Shown here: positions 1 through 12,559 of the stretch, piece after piece
How positions within the stretch are numbered: the first letter of the stretch is position 1
How the letters are laid out: every line of letters starts with the position of its first letter
Origin: Macrobrachium rosenbergii
Taxonomy: Eukaryota > Arthropoda > Malacostraca > Decapoda > Palaemonidae
Assembly: GCF_040412425.1 (NCBI RefSeq)
Contig: NC_089766.1
Coordinates: 11,056,008 to 11,120,007, forward strand
Length of the DNA stretch: 64,000 nucleotides
Reading direction: 5' to 3'
Made by a program: the position numbers and the translations under genes
Notes under the pieces: model-generated
Database searches by the model: none
The model's input: only the letters and a program-made list of their open reading frames with translations
What the model was told of the DNA's origin: nothing

Positions 1-231
1 TATGATACGCAGCTTAAATTTGTGCCTCGGTAAATATGCTCTATGTAGGCCTATACGTAACCGGTTCGAATCCGATATAAGCGCTGAAAAAATTCGGTAA
101 AAACTTCTGTCGTCTATAATGTACTACGTAAGCTTTCCTCCAGATTGTATGTATGTATGTATGTAAATCAGAGGAGTTATACAGTCACTCTATAGTCACT
201 CTGTATGTACGTGGAAGCTTCAATTTGTTAG
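1..231 (+). other. Intron upstream of the first visible cassette exon
   Basis: Non-coding sequence ending in the acceptor caatttgttag. It holds a short GTAT run near 147-164 and an isolated tRNA B-box-like string at 63-73, but no recognisable tRNA. Further cassette exons may lie to the left of the window. Confidence 0.5.
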
Positions 232-377
232 GCTGGCTGGGACCCCTGTTGGAGGCCGTCGGAACTAATCCCTGGACGGTGGCTGCTCCGGTCATTGATA
301 TTCTAGACGACGACACACTGGAATACTTTTACCAGGAGGAAATGCTCAGTGTTGGGGGATTTTCCTGGAATCTTCAG
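232..377 (+). CDS. Alternative catalytic exon A1
   Basis: 146 bp: two bases completing a split Gly codon, then 48 codons. It begins WLGPLLEAVGTNPW and ends VGGFSWNLQ, followed by donor GTATTT. It corresponds to the GalNAc-T catalytic segment just after the DxH/HCEC region. It is the most divergent member at its start: WLGP replaces WLEP, EAVG replaces DRIx, and VAAP stands where most members have VVCP. The variable loop reads EYFYQEEMLS. Start and end follow from AG/GT sites and from alignment with the other copies. It is intact and could be the first or an internal member of the array, since the left part is not visible. Confidence 0.88.
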
Positions 378-1779
378 GTATTTTCAGGGTTTAAGAATCA
401 CCAACGACCTTTCTTTACGACCTTTTTTCCTTACCTTGCCTTTTTTCCTGGCTTTTTTTTTTTTTTTTACATGTCCGAGTTCACACCTTTTGACACAACA
501 GTCACATGATTTGCCTTCTGAGATTGTTGCGTGGAGGGGAAATTTCTTTATTTGTTTTCTGATGATTGGTTTATTATCCTTCTGGGCCATCTTGCCTTTG
601 AGAACTATGACACGTTTTAAGCTTTTCAAGTAACAGTGTGTTTCAAGTTTCAATAATCATTGTTGTTGTATTATTTGTATACGTGATGAGATTACAGCTT
701 AAGTTATCAGTCTCTTACACGTTGCCTGCTTTTAAGAATTATTTATATTACTTCTGTAAATAAATATGTTAACAATCTCTGGTTACATAATGTCAAAGAA
801 TGATTGTATATTCAAAATTCTTCGATACGCATAAGGAAACCCGTTGTATGGAATGCTCGTAATGGTGACTTTGTCAACATTATATTAACATTTGTCGTTT
901 TCAACAAATATAAGACTTATTGAAATTTTCTTTGATGATTAGAAAAACGTGAGTGATTCATCATCATATATTTTACGCTGTTTGAAAGTAAGTTTATCTT
1001 CGTAATTCAAACGTTTAACATTTTATTTTTTCCTAATTTCAAAACTATAAAAATCTTTGTAAGACTTGGATGTTGAGATTGGCTAGAAAGTATGAAGAAA
1101 ATTACCCTCAACAAATTTCAGATTTTTGCATAAGTACAATAATACATCATCTCTTATGAAGAATACAGTATACGTTCATGAACATTGTATTACAAAGCAG
1201 CATTACTCTTCAGGTTAACAACATGTTATACATAAGAAATGAAGGCTTACTTGTTGTGGTTGTTGATTAAAAATATATAAATTTGTTGTCATTTGTTACA
1301 TGTTTATTAACAGCCTAAACGAATGGTACTATAGGCCTATATGTATTATAAGCATGTGATATTTTAATACTACTTTTAAACCTGGTTTCCCTAAGCAGGT
1401 TTAGTGCCAGAACACTAAACATTCCTTCTATTAATAAATACTATTAGGCAAATTGTAATTGCATCCTGCAACATGAAAAATGTTTTCACTTCATCTACGC
1501 AACAAGTAAGCCTCTTGGATAACACCATCTTTCAACAAGTAAGAAAATGCACAAGCATTAATGACTGTGCTTCCCACGCTTTTACGTGCTGTTTATTTAC
1601 AGTGTTTATTTTTATTTATTTATTTATATTTTGGAGAGTTAGACTTGCTTGTAAATGTCCCTCACCCTATAAAAATATACTTACATTTGACATTCAAAAT
1701 TCTGTGTACAGTAATTAAATTTCTTCCTCAATAAACACCAAGTTACTAACATCTTGTGCTGGGTTCTGAACCTGGCGAA

Positions 1780-1782
<3 letters not shown>

Positions 1783-1858
<76 letters not shown>
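1783..1858. repeat. (CT)n microsatellite
   Basis: About 38 uninterrupted CT units. Read on the minus strand it gives an Arg-Glu repeat open frame, which is an artefact of the repeat. Confidence 0.97.
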
Positions 1859-1863
<5 letters not shown>

Positions 1864-2141
1864 ATATAGTTGTTCTGGGTTGTCCAAACTTTTCCTGGAT
1901 TAGGCGAGGGAAATCACCCAGAATGAAAAAGTTTATGAACGATCACATTTGATATTAACGTATTTTGCTTGTCGTCATAATCCATTTTTCCTTAGGTGGT
2001 TCATTTCATAAATTTATTTTTTCTGTACAAAATAGCCAGGTCGTGAACTTGCTGATAATAAGTTACTGAACAGATTAAAAGGTTAGTGAGAAATGTGACA
2101 AGATGGTTAAGAAATCGAAGCATTAAGTACACTGTGAGAGG

Positions 2142-2194
<53 letters not shown>
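2142..2194. repeat. (ATT)n microsatellite
   Basis: About 17 uninterrupted ATT units in the A1-A2 intron. Confidence 0.97.
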
Positions 2195-2195
<1 letters not shown>

Positions 2196-3056
2196 AAAAA
2201 TACGTCTTTATGGAGTGAAAGTGTCTGCTGTTCCTCTTAAACAGGCAATATTTTTAAACGAATTTTTTCTGCTTTAACATAAATTTTCCTCGTGTCTCTC
2301 TGGCTGTACTGTTTCTCTGCCTTTCATTATAATTTCTCTATTTCCTTTTACTTAACATATCTCATAAAGATAAAGTTGCAAAGCTGAACGTTTAAATCGC
2401 CATAACTGCTAAAAAATAATAGCATGGGGTTGATAAATAAAAGTACTTTGTACTGGACAGATTCGACGGAAGAAATGCTATTACTTTCTGACAAGATTTA
2501 TAGGTCTAATTTGGACTCGTTGAGCTACTGGATATTTTAATTTAACAGGAAACAATATCTTAGTGGTCCATGGAGAAGTTTCATTTGGGAAAGTGTCATC
2601 GTGCTCTATTGTGGACTTTGTAAAGTTGTAAAATCAAAATCAAAAGAAAACAACAGCTGAGAGGGTTATGAATGTTGTCAGGGACTGTTTGACTCGTACC
2701 TTTTCAAATAAAATTATTTCCGTCATAAGATGTATGATTTCAGGTCGTGACAGTTTTTTTTATATTTTCAATTATTAAGTATTTAGAAGCATTCGTTGAC
2801 TGAATGAGGTTTTAACTCTTGACGGACAACACTGAAAAAGTCAAAGCTTCCAAAATGAGTTCGTAGAGAACTGTCCCTAGCAGTTTTGGTTGGGTTAATG
2901 TGACCTCAAACTTCTGTAAGGTAAAAGGGTGATATATTCAGTAAGAAAGGGAGAAAAGGGTTAAAGGAAGCTCTTTAAGGTGTCGATTGCTAAGCATCCT
3001 TTGGTTTAGAACATCCGTGTACCTCTGAGAATGCTGACATGCTCCTGCTGATTTAG

Positions 3057-3205
3057 GTTGGCTGGAACCGCTGCTGGAACGCATAGCCATCGACCCCCAC
3101 ATCGTCGTGTGCCCTGTCATTGACGTCATCTCCGACGATTCTTACGAATATCACTACAGGGATTCCTCTGGAGTCAACGTCGGAGGCTTTGACTGGAACT
3201 TGCAG
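3057..3205 (+). CDS. Alternative catalytic exon A2
   Basis: 149 bp: GT completing a Gly codon, then 49 codons from WLEPLLERIAIDPHIVVCP to VGGFDWNLQ. Acceptor gctgatttag; donor CAG|GTGTGA. It is a close match to the same segment of vertebrate GalNAc-T1/T2. The variable loop is EYHYRDSSGVN. It is intact. It is more GC-rich than its introns, as expected of a coding exon. Inclusion with any other member of the array would break the frame (entry phase 1, exit phase 0). Confidence 0.92.
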
Positions 3206-6200
3206 GTGTGACCTCTAGAACTCAACGTGCACGCTCTAACGTCCTAGAGAGAGAAAAAGAAAACATTACCTAACACTCGTTTCGAAAGACACACCCCTTC
3301 TCCAGCATAAGCAATCTGTCATCTCCCCCCTCCTTTCCAGTGGGATATCTTGGTCCTAGGTGGTGGAGTAGCTGGTGCGTCTTTCTCTCACAACTTGCAG
3401 AACTTCGTGAATGACTTGAACTTCTTAATAAGGCTTTTCTTCCAAAGGGCGCTTTGCCGGCCACTTGTTCTCACCATCATTCGGGAGACTTGCAAGCTTT
3501 GTAAAGAAAGCAGGAGGAATGGCTGACTAGTGGTTGTCTCTTAACTAACGAACTATTGTATACAGTATCTTTTGCATGTGAGTTCACCATTTGGCCACAT
3601 GGTCTTGGAGAGAATTTATATTATGCTCATACAGCCATGAATCTTTCACTTTTTTGCTAACACAAAGAGCTGTTACTGGCACATTTCAGACTAAGCATTT
3701 GACTTGTAAAATTTATTTACACACGTCTCTAGACTTAGTCAGGATGCTCATTGGAGTTTTTTATCCTGAATTATTAAGTTGATAAATTGACAGCGTTGAA
3801 AAATTCATGGCGCCAGACAGCAAACTTAATTTCATAATCTATAACAGAACTAACCTAATGGTGGTGGATTGCAACTACTTTTCAGTACTAACCAGATTCT
3901 AAGAAAAATACAGCTTTTTTGGCGTGACAGATGCATGTCCTGGCATACTGCTGTGAAAATGTCAGCTGCTGAGCACTTGTAACTGGTGTCTTGGTCATGT
4001 AAATACACTGTCCTGTGCATTAATTGAAATATTTCGAAATTTTCAGGTGGGGAATTATGACAGCTGGAGCAGGTTTTTGAACTCAAGATTGTCACATTAT
4101 ATGATTTTTTTTTTTTTTGTATAAATTGAAGATTTTGAATTTTATTTCTTTCATGTTTGAATAGAGCTTTATAGTAATTTTAACTTTTGTCAGGTAAGTA
4201 ATAGTCATTACATTATATAGATATATATTAATCATGAGATGTGTTATTTTAATATGGGTTTTTGTGGTGTAAGAACAATCTTATTTTACAGAATGTACAA
4301 TGAATTTGTTTATAAATTTGTGTATGTTTTTTTTTGTGTGTGTGAAACCAATAAAGATTTCTAAAACCAGGTATGGTTATGTTCATGTGTGGATAACTTG
4401 CATATGTATTTTTGTGCTTTACCCATACTTTTATTTATCACAAGGATTTTTGGTATGCTTTGTATAGTATGATGGTGCAACATTGATAAGTTTTTCTGCA
4501 TTTTAACCATAGTTTTATGTATATTAATAGTTTTCTGTTGTGGTAAGTTTAGTTTGAAGGTGTAATGTTAAGGGTATTTGTGCTTAAAACTCTTTTTGGC
4601 CAAAGATTATTTTTAGTTTGATGGTTTATTGTGGAAACGTGGTGGTTAGGTTTATGCTGTAGTTAACATATATCGACTCTTGGTTACACATTGCCAATCT
4701 TTGGACACAAACTCGTCCCACAGTCTTTCATTCCCTAGACATATTTAAGGAGGTATACTTTATTTTCTGATTTTCATTTCTGCTGTCGTCTCGTATCTTT
4801 CTTGTCTGTGTTCCTTTGGATTTTTATTTTATTTTTCTCCCTTCTTTTTCAGTTTCCTGTAATCCTTATTTATCATCCCCTTATTCTGAGAATTTCTTCT
4901 CAAAATTAAAAGCCATTGAAATAATTATTGCTAGGAAGTTAGCTTATTTAGGGTCCAATATTTATTTAGCTTATTGGGGTCCAATGTTTATTTTGCGTCC
5001 AATCATTATTTTTGAAAATTTTTGAATACCAGATAGCTGGAACCATAAATAAAACCCATCTGGAACGACATACTGTACACTGAAATCAGGTTCTACTCTC
5101 TAAAACATGGTCACATGTGGTCATAAATATTACAACTTCTTGGCATTTTAAAATATTTTATTAAGTCATGATGTTTACATCCCCAGTTTTCTCTTAATAA
5201 GTAACATTTAGTTTCCTTGAATTTACTTTCTCCCTTTGTGTGTATAATGGTAGTTTACACAACTGTGTGTTATTGTTTTGATATTGTTTTGTCTTGTTTG
5301 CTTTGTAATAAAATACCCCTCACACAAATATCTGACTTCAGCGACACCATTCTGCCAGAAACTAGATGCACTCAAGAAATATTGCAGTGTCCTTATTCGT
5401 AATCACTAAAGATATTCTGAAACTCCATTATTGTTATGCTGCATAGAACATCTCGCCCTCAGTGCCTTGTGTGTGATGTTATGTAAGTGGCCTTGTCATT
5501 CTGTAGCTATTTTATCTTTTCCCTTCTTATGTTAACTCAAGAATTAGGTTAGTTTAACGCTTATCAAAAGGACCTTGTATGAACAGTGTGCAGGACTGAA
5601 AGTTTCCAACATTCACTATCATAATTGGATGGAAGTCAGCACATTGTACATTTATATTTAACTAAGGAAAGTTACATTATGGAGAACTGATTAGAGGACA
5701 AGACTAATTTTTAAAGCTGTGACATGGGCTGTATTCTGAAGGTGTGATCATAGACATGAAGACAGTTTTTGACAGATGGTAGTGGTAGAAAAAGACACTT
5801 ATTATTTGACAGCTAAAGGTAACACTTTTGAATGAGATGGTGTGGTCTGTGTGTTCTAGGTTTCTTTGTGGCTGCGTCTGAATGTTTAGTTCCTCTTGTT
5901 AAATCTGCCATTTGTTACTGATCATGCCAAACCAAACAGCAGAATCCATAGAGCACAAATTTATCAGTTGATTAGTGTTGGCTGCTTTTTAAGGGGTGAG
6001 ATTGGAAAGGCCCAGCAGTGATCCAGACCTAGTAGTATTAGTAGTAATAGGAGAATGGTACTGTCATCGTAGTAGTAGTAGTAATAGCAGCACCAAAATA
6101 GTGTCAGGATATACATGGTACAGCTTGCAAAATGGCAGGTTGTAAGGAGGTGAAATATTCCTCTTTACTTAACTGATCCCCCCCAAGACTTGGTTTGTCC

Positions 6201-6994
6201 CCCAAGCCTTTGAAATAATAATAATAACACTTGTTTGCTGCTTTATATGGCTTCAAAATGCACACAAATTTTGCAAAAATTTCTCGGGGAGGCTTACACC
6301 GCCCCCTTCCCCAGCTGATAGGGCTCATTTCTCCCACCACCCCACCCATACCATAAGTTCTAAACCTTTGCCCTCGCCCCCCAAGAAAAATCTGAAATGA
6401 CACCATTTAAAGCGCCTCCTTACGTTGCCTCTGTTTTCTTAGTCAAAACCCATTTTTCTGGATATTGTTCACCGGACAATTTTTAAGTCACCTAAAAACA
6501 TTTATTTACTGTTTTGATGTTAAGTTCTTGAAATTTCTGTCCTTCTCTCTCTGTCTTGATCTTGTGAAAACTATCTGTTTAAAATTCTTGATTTTGCTTT
6601 ATATTTGTATAAGATTTTTTTGTGGCAGCTGCTCAGTATATTTGCAGTTTTTATCTGACCTATAAGCGTAGAATGTATTTATGATGGGGAACTAGTGAGT
6701 ATACCACATGGAACACTTAACAGCAACAGGTACTTGAATTTTATTTTATTGGCATGTGAAAGGTTCTTTTCAGCTGTCTCTCTTCATCTGTGTCTTGTAT
6801 TAATTTTTCTGCTATATTTATATTTCTTTTTAATTTGGTTTTTACTGCCTTATTTTATGACATATTGACACTTGGTGATATAAATCTCACACATTCCAAC
6901 TTCCTTGCCATGACTTTCAACATTTCAGTGTTTTTGGCTCTTAAGAAATTCAAGGTCACGTGGCTATTTTCAAATGTGCATTCCATAAACACAG
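3206..6994 (+). other. Intron between A2 and A3
   Basis: 3.8 kb of non-coding sequence with no cassette copy that I can see. The section around 6270-6405 resembles the hAT-like short element described at 58416-58710, in reverse orientation. Confidence 0.65.
6270..6405 (-). mobile_element. Diverged fragment of the hAT-like short element family
   Basis: Read on the minus strand this starts with GGTGTCATTTCAGATTTTT and a G-rich run, like the left end of the element at 58416-58710. The far end is not identifiable. Boundaries are approximate. Confidence 0.4.
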
Positions 6995-7143
6995 GGTGGC
7001 TTGAACCTCTGCTAGACAGAATAGGTCGTAATTGGACGACTGCCGTTTGTCCTGTAATTGACTGTATTGATGCAAACGACTTTACACTTCGCCATAGTGA
7101 TGCAGACATGACCTATGTCGGGGGCTTCAAGTGGGACCTCATT
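6995..7143 (+). CDS. Alternative catalytic exon A3
   Basis: 149 bp: GG completing a Gly codon, then 49 codons. It begins [19 protein letters not shown] and ends YVGGFKWDLI with donor ATT|GTAAGA. The variable loop is TLRHSDADMT, less acidic-aromatic than the usual DDTFEY. It carries an NWT sequon, usable for N-glycosylation because the domain faces the Golgi lumen. The acceptor ccataaacacag has few pyrimidines. It is intact. Confidence 0.92.
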
Positions 7144-9113
7144 GTAAGACTCCATATTCAGGGCTGACTATTATGGATTTTTAGTATATTTTTATTCCTT
7201 TATGTTATGCTGAGCCGGTGGTATTTTTTCCTATGATGCTTGCATGAATAAAAACTTCCCTTGGGATTTGGGAGCGCCTCCAGTTGTCTGGTTCCGGTGT
7301 TCTGGTTTGGAATGTATGTTGTAAGAGTGCCTTCTGGTTAGTTGCTTAAGAGGATGTTTGCATTTCTGAGGGGGACAAGAAGGTTGAAGTTTGAGATGAT
7401 AATCGATATACTGTACACAAAAATCCTCGCCGCTAGGTACTGTATTTAGAGTAAATTTATAGTTGTTTATGACTTGCCATTAATAGAAGGAACAGATTGG
7501 ATTTAAGTAATTTAATGCAGTCATTTGAATTGTTTCTTGTTTGGGAGTACTGTCGTCAAGGTACAACATTTGGTTCAGTTCAGGTATCTTGGAGTATCTT
7601 TTTCCCTGTAATATTAAGAAAAATATCTTTCTGACTTTTGGAAATGATGAATGAATGAAACAATCAATCACTGGTTCCCTTGGGTATTACTGTTCATGAT
7701 GTGCATTTAATTCATGCTTCATAACACACCATACCCTCTTTTCATTTTCATTGACACAGCCCTCTTTGACCTCCTGTCTCAAGAGACTTTGGTTCCTGGT
7801 ATCTTGCCACTTAATAGGTCTCCTTACAATATTTTCTTTTGGGGTTTGTTAGCCATCTATTCTTTAAAACTGATATGGTTTATCCAGCAGTCTTGTCTTG
7901 CTTACGTGGGTTTAAATGAAATAAAAATTTGCCTTAATCAAGGCTTCTAATTTGTCACTCTATTTTTCTCAGGCAATAGCAATGAAAGCTGTCAATTGTC
8001 TTCAGCTGTTGTCCATAGGTAGGCCATTTGTGAGCATGATATTGTAGACAGACAAATACACATGCAGGATAATCGTTGACCTTTTGATTGTGAGCATTTT
8101 GTTGGACCAAACTCTTCTCCAAAAAAAGAAGCAAAAAAACTTTGTTCCCAAGCCATTATGGATGAGAGAGTAAAACAAAGATAGCAAATGATAACACTTT
8201 AATCCACTTAACCTCCAGGCAAAAATCAATTTTCTGATCCACTCTATGCTGTATAATGGCAGCTTTTGTGATATCACATCATTTACAACAAAAGGAATAG
8301 CATTAACAAAAGGCATATATTTCTGTAAAAAAATATAGTATACAATTCCACATTCATTTTTAAATGTAAATGAATTCCTGCCTTATTAGCCGATAAAAAA
8401 GGTTAGTTTTAGCACACATTTCTGCCGCTTGCCAGAATTGCCAGTTAACATACCCAAATATTCTCTATCATATGATTCTCTGGGAGTCTTACCCTTATGA
8501 AATGATTTTGCAGTGTATAATAAAGCCCACTCTGCATGGAAGATTACATTGTCATCTCAATTTTCATGTACTGTGTAGGTGCTTTTATATTATTGACAGT
8601 TATCGTGGCATTTTACCAGAAAACAACCCAGGATTTTTAAGTTAGATGATCCTTAATATGTACTGTAGTTTTAGGTTTTAGGTTGCTGTGGAAATTATTT
8701 TTAGATAGCCAAAACAAAAGAGACATAAATACCCAAGTTACCGTAAACACTTAAGTTTATTGTTTAGCTCATGCATTTGACGAATGCTTAAAAACTCATA
8801 CCTAAATTTCACTAGATAGAGAGTGAAATAAGTAACCCAAATTTATGTGAGCTCAAACATGTGGAAAAAGATGGATTTATATGTTTATGAAAGTAAATAT
8901 AAAGGGCATTATTTACCAATGAAGTTTTATAGTGTACTCATGGAGCATACTTTACTTAGTGATTGACATCACTCGTTTTCAAGAACAGTATAGAATGGGT
9001 AACATTTTTGCAAGTTTTTTGGATTATCATTTACTAAATTGAACCAGATAACAGGAATTTATTTTTTAGCATTTCAGTACAGGTCAAACTTCTGTTCAAC
9101 CTAAATTGATAAG
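7144..9113 (+). other. Intron after A3
   Basis: 2 kb of non-coding sequence. Nothing recognised apart from the decayed exon fragments that begin at its right end. Confidence 0.6.
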
Positions 9114-9153
9114 ATAGAGCCCCTTTTAGTCTGAATAGCAAGAAATTTTATGA
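9114..9153 (+). pseudogene. Relic of a cassette exon 5' end (fragment 1)
   Basis: The upstream bases caacctaaattgataag and the following GAGCCCCTT...AATAGCAAGAAA match the acceptor and first 40 bases of A4, with a small deletion and in-frame stops. The rest of the exon is missing. It is a truncated, non-coding copy. Confidence 0.6.
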
Positions 9154-9195
9154 CTTTCCAAGAAATGTTATGACTCGTTTAGCATAAGTTGTTAG

Positions 9196-9250
9196 CCTGG
9201 CTAGAACCCCTTATGGAAAGGATAGCAAGATTTTGTTTCCTCACTAGCAA
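9196..9250 (+). pseudogene. Relic of a cassette exon 5' end (fragment 2)
   Basis: After the acceptor gttgttag it reads WLEPLMERIAR, then loses similarity. No VCPxID or VGGF part follows before the next copy. It is a truncated duplicate, about 100 bp upstream of A4. Confidence 0.7.
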
Positions 9251-9301
9251 GTTCATATCTTTCACTTTCCAAAACTACTGTCTTTTAATCTGAATTGATA
9301 G

Positions 9302-9451
9302 GATGGCTAGAGCCCCTTGTGGACCAAATAGCAAGAAAGTGGACAAACGTCATTTGGCCAGTCATAGGTATTAATACTGGACGGAGATTTTCGCTTTAAA
9401 TGTAGAGATGCATTTTCTGTCTTTATAGGTGGCTTCTCGTGGGACCTTGAT
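9302..9451 (+). pseudogene. Frameshifted catalytic exon A4
   Basis: Full-length but broken member of the array. It begins WLEPLVDQIARKWTNVIWP, so the usual Cys is Trp. An extra base near 9385-9390 then shifts the frame into a TAA. The correct frame resumes downstream as DFRFK and ends IGGFSWDLD before donor GTAAGG. Its length is 150 bp, where 149 is expected. Splice sites look intact (gaattgatag / GTAAGG), so it could still be spliced in as a poison exon. It is closest to A5 and A6. Confidence 0.85.
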
Positions 9452-10621
9452 GTAAGGCATTGGCCCATTAAAGGTTACTAACTTGTTAACTGAAATGGCC
9501 ATGTGGTAATGTTAGTGAGAGTATTTTAGCTGTAGTTGTTTTATGGGGGTTTTTGTTTCATATGTTAGAGCATGTGATGCTTTGAAATTTGTCAGGTTTC
9601 TGGTGTTTTAGGCAGGCTAAATAAAAAAAAAAACAATTTTTCATAAAAAAATGCAAATAAATTGATGTCATGTTTTATGACACAGTTATTTTATTGAATG
9701 ATTTAAAAGCAAATAACTTTAAACCTGATAAGGTGATGTGATAGTCATTGAGAGGACAGAATTACCATGAACGTATTTTAGTATGAATTTAGATGGCACT
9801 TTAGGGAGCAAATAATCAAAATAGCCATTGACTGTAGAGGTATATTTTTCAGGGGTTATAAAACTCCTGGCATATATTTTTCAGTTCTAGATTAACTAAT
9901 TCTCAACATATGTGTACCTGTTAACAGATTTTTTTTTTAGAAAAATGAATTTCTCTTCCTTAGAAACTGTATTCCGCACTACTTTATGAGACTGGTTTGT
10001 TTTGTAAGTGAAAATTATTTCGTTGCAAAACCTCACAACTTCATCATCAAATATGTTGTTTAAATATTTGTGTTTGGTTTACTGAACCAACATTTTCACC
10101 TATATTTAAACTGTGTGTAAACTGAATTTTCAGTTACAACCTAACTTCAACTACACAGAAATCACCCAGTATTTTTGAACCTCATGTGACCTACAACACA
10201 ACAGATCATCTCTTATTATTATGAGTGTTTGTTGATGGGCATAGTACAGTTTGCAGGTCTATGGGTAATACAGAATAGTATAGAATATTGAAGAAGGTTT
10301 GGTCAGGTTAGATGAATTGTGTACTATACTATCAAGTTTTGGCATCCTGTTGGCCACAGTTTATTCTCAGTTGATTGCATTTCTTTGGCAATAGGATTGG
10401 GGATCAAAGCTTTTTGCTAGGTTAGGCTCTAGGGTTAGAAAAATTTGGTAGATATTTGACATGGTGTGTGTTCTCAGCAAATGCAGCTGAAATCTTTCCC
10501 CCACTTTCTGCTGAACTTTCTTCCTTCCAAGGAAGGACGGTCTATCCATGTCAGTATTACCTGAGATTAAACAGTATTTCATTTTTTTAATATTTGCCTT
10601 CCTCCAACCTTAAATTGGTAG
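9452..10621 (+). other. Intron between A4 and A5
   Basis: 1.2 kb of non-coding sequence. The first 250 bases share blocks (gtgatgctttgaaa, tttaggca) with the introns after A5 and, more weakly, A6. This marks a shared duplicated unit. Confidence 0.6.
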
Positions 10622-10770
10622 GGTGGCTCGAACCTCTTCTTGATCGGATAGCAAGGAACTGGACAACAGTTGTTTGCCCAGACATTGATATCATTGTCGA
10701 CTCAGATTTCCATTATGCTCTTTCAAGTGGGAGCATTCTCAGTGTCGGTGGCTTCACATGGCATCTTGTT
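10622..10770 (+). CDS. Alternative catalytic exon A5
   Basis: 149 bp: GG completing a Gly codon, then 49 codons. It begins [19 protein letters not shown] and ends SVGGFTWHLV with donor GTAAGG. The variable loop is HYALSSGSIL. It contains an NWT sequon. It is nearly identical at its start to A6 and the broken A4, and its flanking intron matches theirs, so these three arose by recent tandem duplication. The acceptor accttaaattggtag is poor in pyrimidines. It is intact. Confidence 0.92.
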
Positions 10771-12410
10771 GTAAGGCATTTGCCCATGTACAAGCTCAGG
10801 GGTTGGTGCATTTCCATGGAATGCATATAAAGGAGATACTCTCCCTGCTAGGTTAAGTTAGCTTAGGTAAGATTAGTTCAGTAGCTTCCCCCCACCTGAA
10901 ATCCCCCTCAGTTTTATTTCTGTTGTGATATTCCTTTTCTCTTGGAAATGCATTTACCCCGAGCTCAGTACATGTTGAACAGATTTTATGTGTGGATTGA
11001 TGTTAGTGGGTGTATGTAGCTGGAGTTGCTTTGAAGGGAGTTTTGGTGTTTGGTGATGCTTTGAAACCTCTGAGTTTTCCAGAATTTTAGGCAAACTTTC
11101 AAGTTGAAAGTAAGTTCCAAAATACAAGTTGACATATTTTGTGATAGAGTTGTAGTGTAACCCCATTACAGTATTGAAGGTGAAAAAAAATTATAAGAAC
11201 GTACGTATTATGATTGATAAATGAAATGAAATTAGGAAGAGCTATAATTCAGATTTTATGTTTACTTATGTAGGTTGTGTTTTCCTATGGATTTATAGAT
11301 AAATCCTTGTTAATCATTGATTGCACATGTCTTTTGAAATAATTTTAAGTACGTATGTTCTTTTAGATCATTTATAGGGTGTGTATGGCGACAAAGTTTG
11401 CATATAAAGAAACGATTGCATCCTTATGTTTACATTACCTGTACAGGTACTGAAATACTTGCAGATACAGTGAACCCCCGTATTCGCGGGGGATGCGTCC
11501 CCCCCCCCCTGCGAATAGGTCAAATCTGCAAATGCTTAAAACCCCTCTAAAAACATTTAGAACTGTCCATTTTGATAGCTTAAACCAAGAAAAACCCTGT
11601 AAAAATGCTTATACCTGAGTATTTTAATAGTTTTATCACAAAAAATCCATTTATTCATGAAAATTATATGAAAATACAGTAATTAGTGAATATTTCTCTG
11701 TGAAAAATACGAATGGGCGAATTTTCCGCGAATGATACTAGATATGACAAATGCATGAGGCCGCGAACCATGAGAACGCGAATATACTTATTTATTCCAT
11801 ACACTGTATTAGAATGTTATAATGTACATCAGATTTATAAGGAGATTTTTTTTATTCATTGGTCCATCTGAGGCCCATAATTTTTCATTGTGAAAAAGAA
11901 TCTCATGAAAATGTATCATTTACACTACTTTTAAATCTCTTGTCTGAACTTCACATCCCATCTTCATGTGACAGTAAAACCAGAAGTCTTGTTATGTAGC
12001 ACTAGTAACTAAAATCCTCAGATTCTGAGTTGTAGCATTATTTTCAGACTTGTACTGACAGGCATTGTCCCAAAATGAACAAATTACAGGACTACTTTTG
12101 ACCATATGAGATAATCAACCTCATATAAATAGTATGGCACATAACTTGTTATTGTAGAACTGCCTCTATCTCTCTGTCTGAAATTAAGCATAGCTGGAAT
12201 ACACATACCAACTACCCTGAGATCCAGGGCAGATTCCATGATGGGTAAATTTGTTAGGTTAAGTAAGGTTTAGGTACTGTAGTCTTGTCAGTAAGTTCCA
12301 GAATGCCCCAACAAATGCAGTTCCTGCCTTTTCCCCCCTTAATACAGTTCCCCAGATTTTCTTTCATTTTCCATGAAAAGAAATAACGTTTGTTTGACTT
12401 GAATCAAAAG
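10771..12410 (+). other. Intron between A5 and A6
   Basis: 1.6 kb. It contains the short inverted-repeat element at 11468-11806; otherwise nothing coding was seen. Confidence 0.65.
11468..11806. mobile_element. TA-flanked short inverted-repeat element (pogo/Tigger-like)
   Basis: Starts CAGTGAACCCCCGTATTCGC and ends ...CACTG, with TA on both sides. The internal sequence matches, in opposite orientation, the 360-bp element at 15664-16023 (shared blocks around 'attagtgaatatttctc' and 'cctgagtattttaatag'). No coding capacity. The right end is eroded. The superfamily is inferred from the TA target and the CAG ends. Confidence 0.7.
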
Positions 12411-12559
12411 GGTGGCTTGAGCCTCTTCTTGATCGGATGGCAAGGAATTGGACAACCGTTGTTTGTCCAGTCATTGATTCAATTTACGACGACAATTTTC
12501 GCTTTGCGTATTCAGGCGCAAGCTTTGTTAGTGTTGGTGGCTTCAATTGGGATCTAATT
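12411..12559 (+). CDS. Alternative catalytic exon A6
   Basis: 149 bp: GG completing a Gly codon, then 49 codons. It begins [19 protein letters not shown] and ends [10 protein letters not shown] with donor ATT|GTAAGT, a strong consensus. The variable loop is [10 protein letters not shown]. It contains an NWT sequon. The acceptor gaatcaaaag is very weak, lacking a pyrimidine tract. It is closest to A5 and A4. It is intact. Confidence 0.92.

Larger units (their letters stand above)
378..3056 (+). other. Intron between A1 and A2
   Basis: 2.7 kb of non-coding sequence. It contains a (CT)n array (1783-1858), an (ATT)n array (2142-2194) and short T-runs. Small open frames here have no recognisable protein features. 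Confidence 0.7.

Noticed and set aside
63..73. GGTTCGAATCC, a perfect tRNA B-box-like string
   Set aside because: The flanking bases do not give a full T-stem, acceptor stem or A box, so no tRNA can be built.
1681..1887. Minus-strand open frame with Arg-Glu repeats
   Set aside because: Produced entirely by the (CT)n array; no coding features.
6104..6406. Minus-strand 100-residue Gly-rich open frame
   Set aside because: It overlaps a diverged copy of the same short element family; no domain visible.
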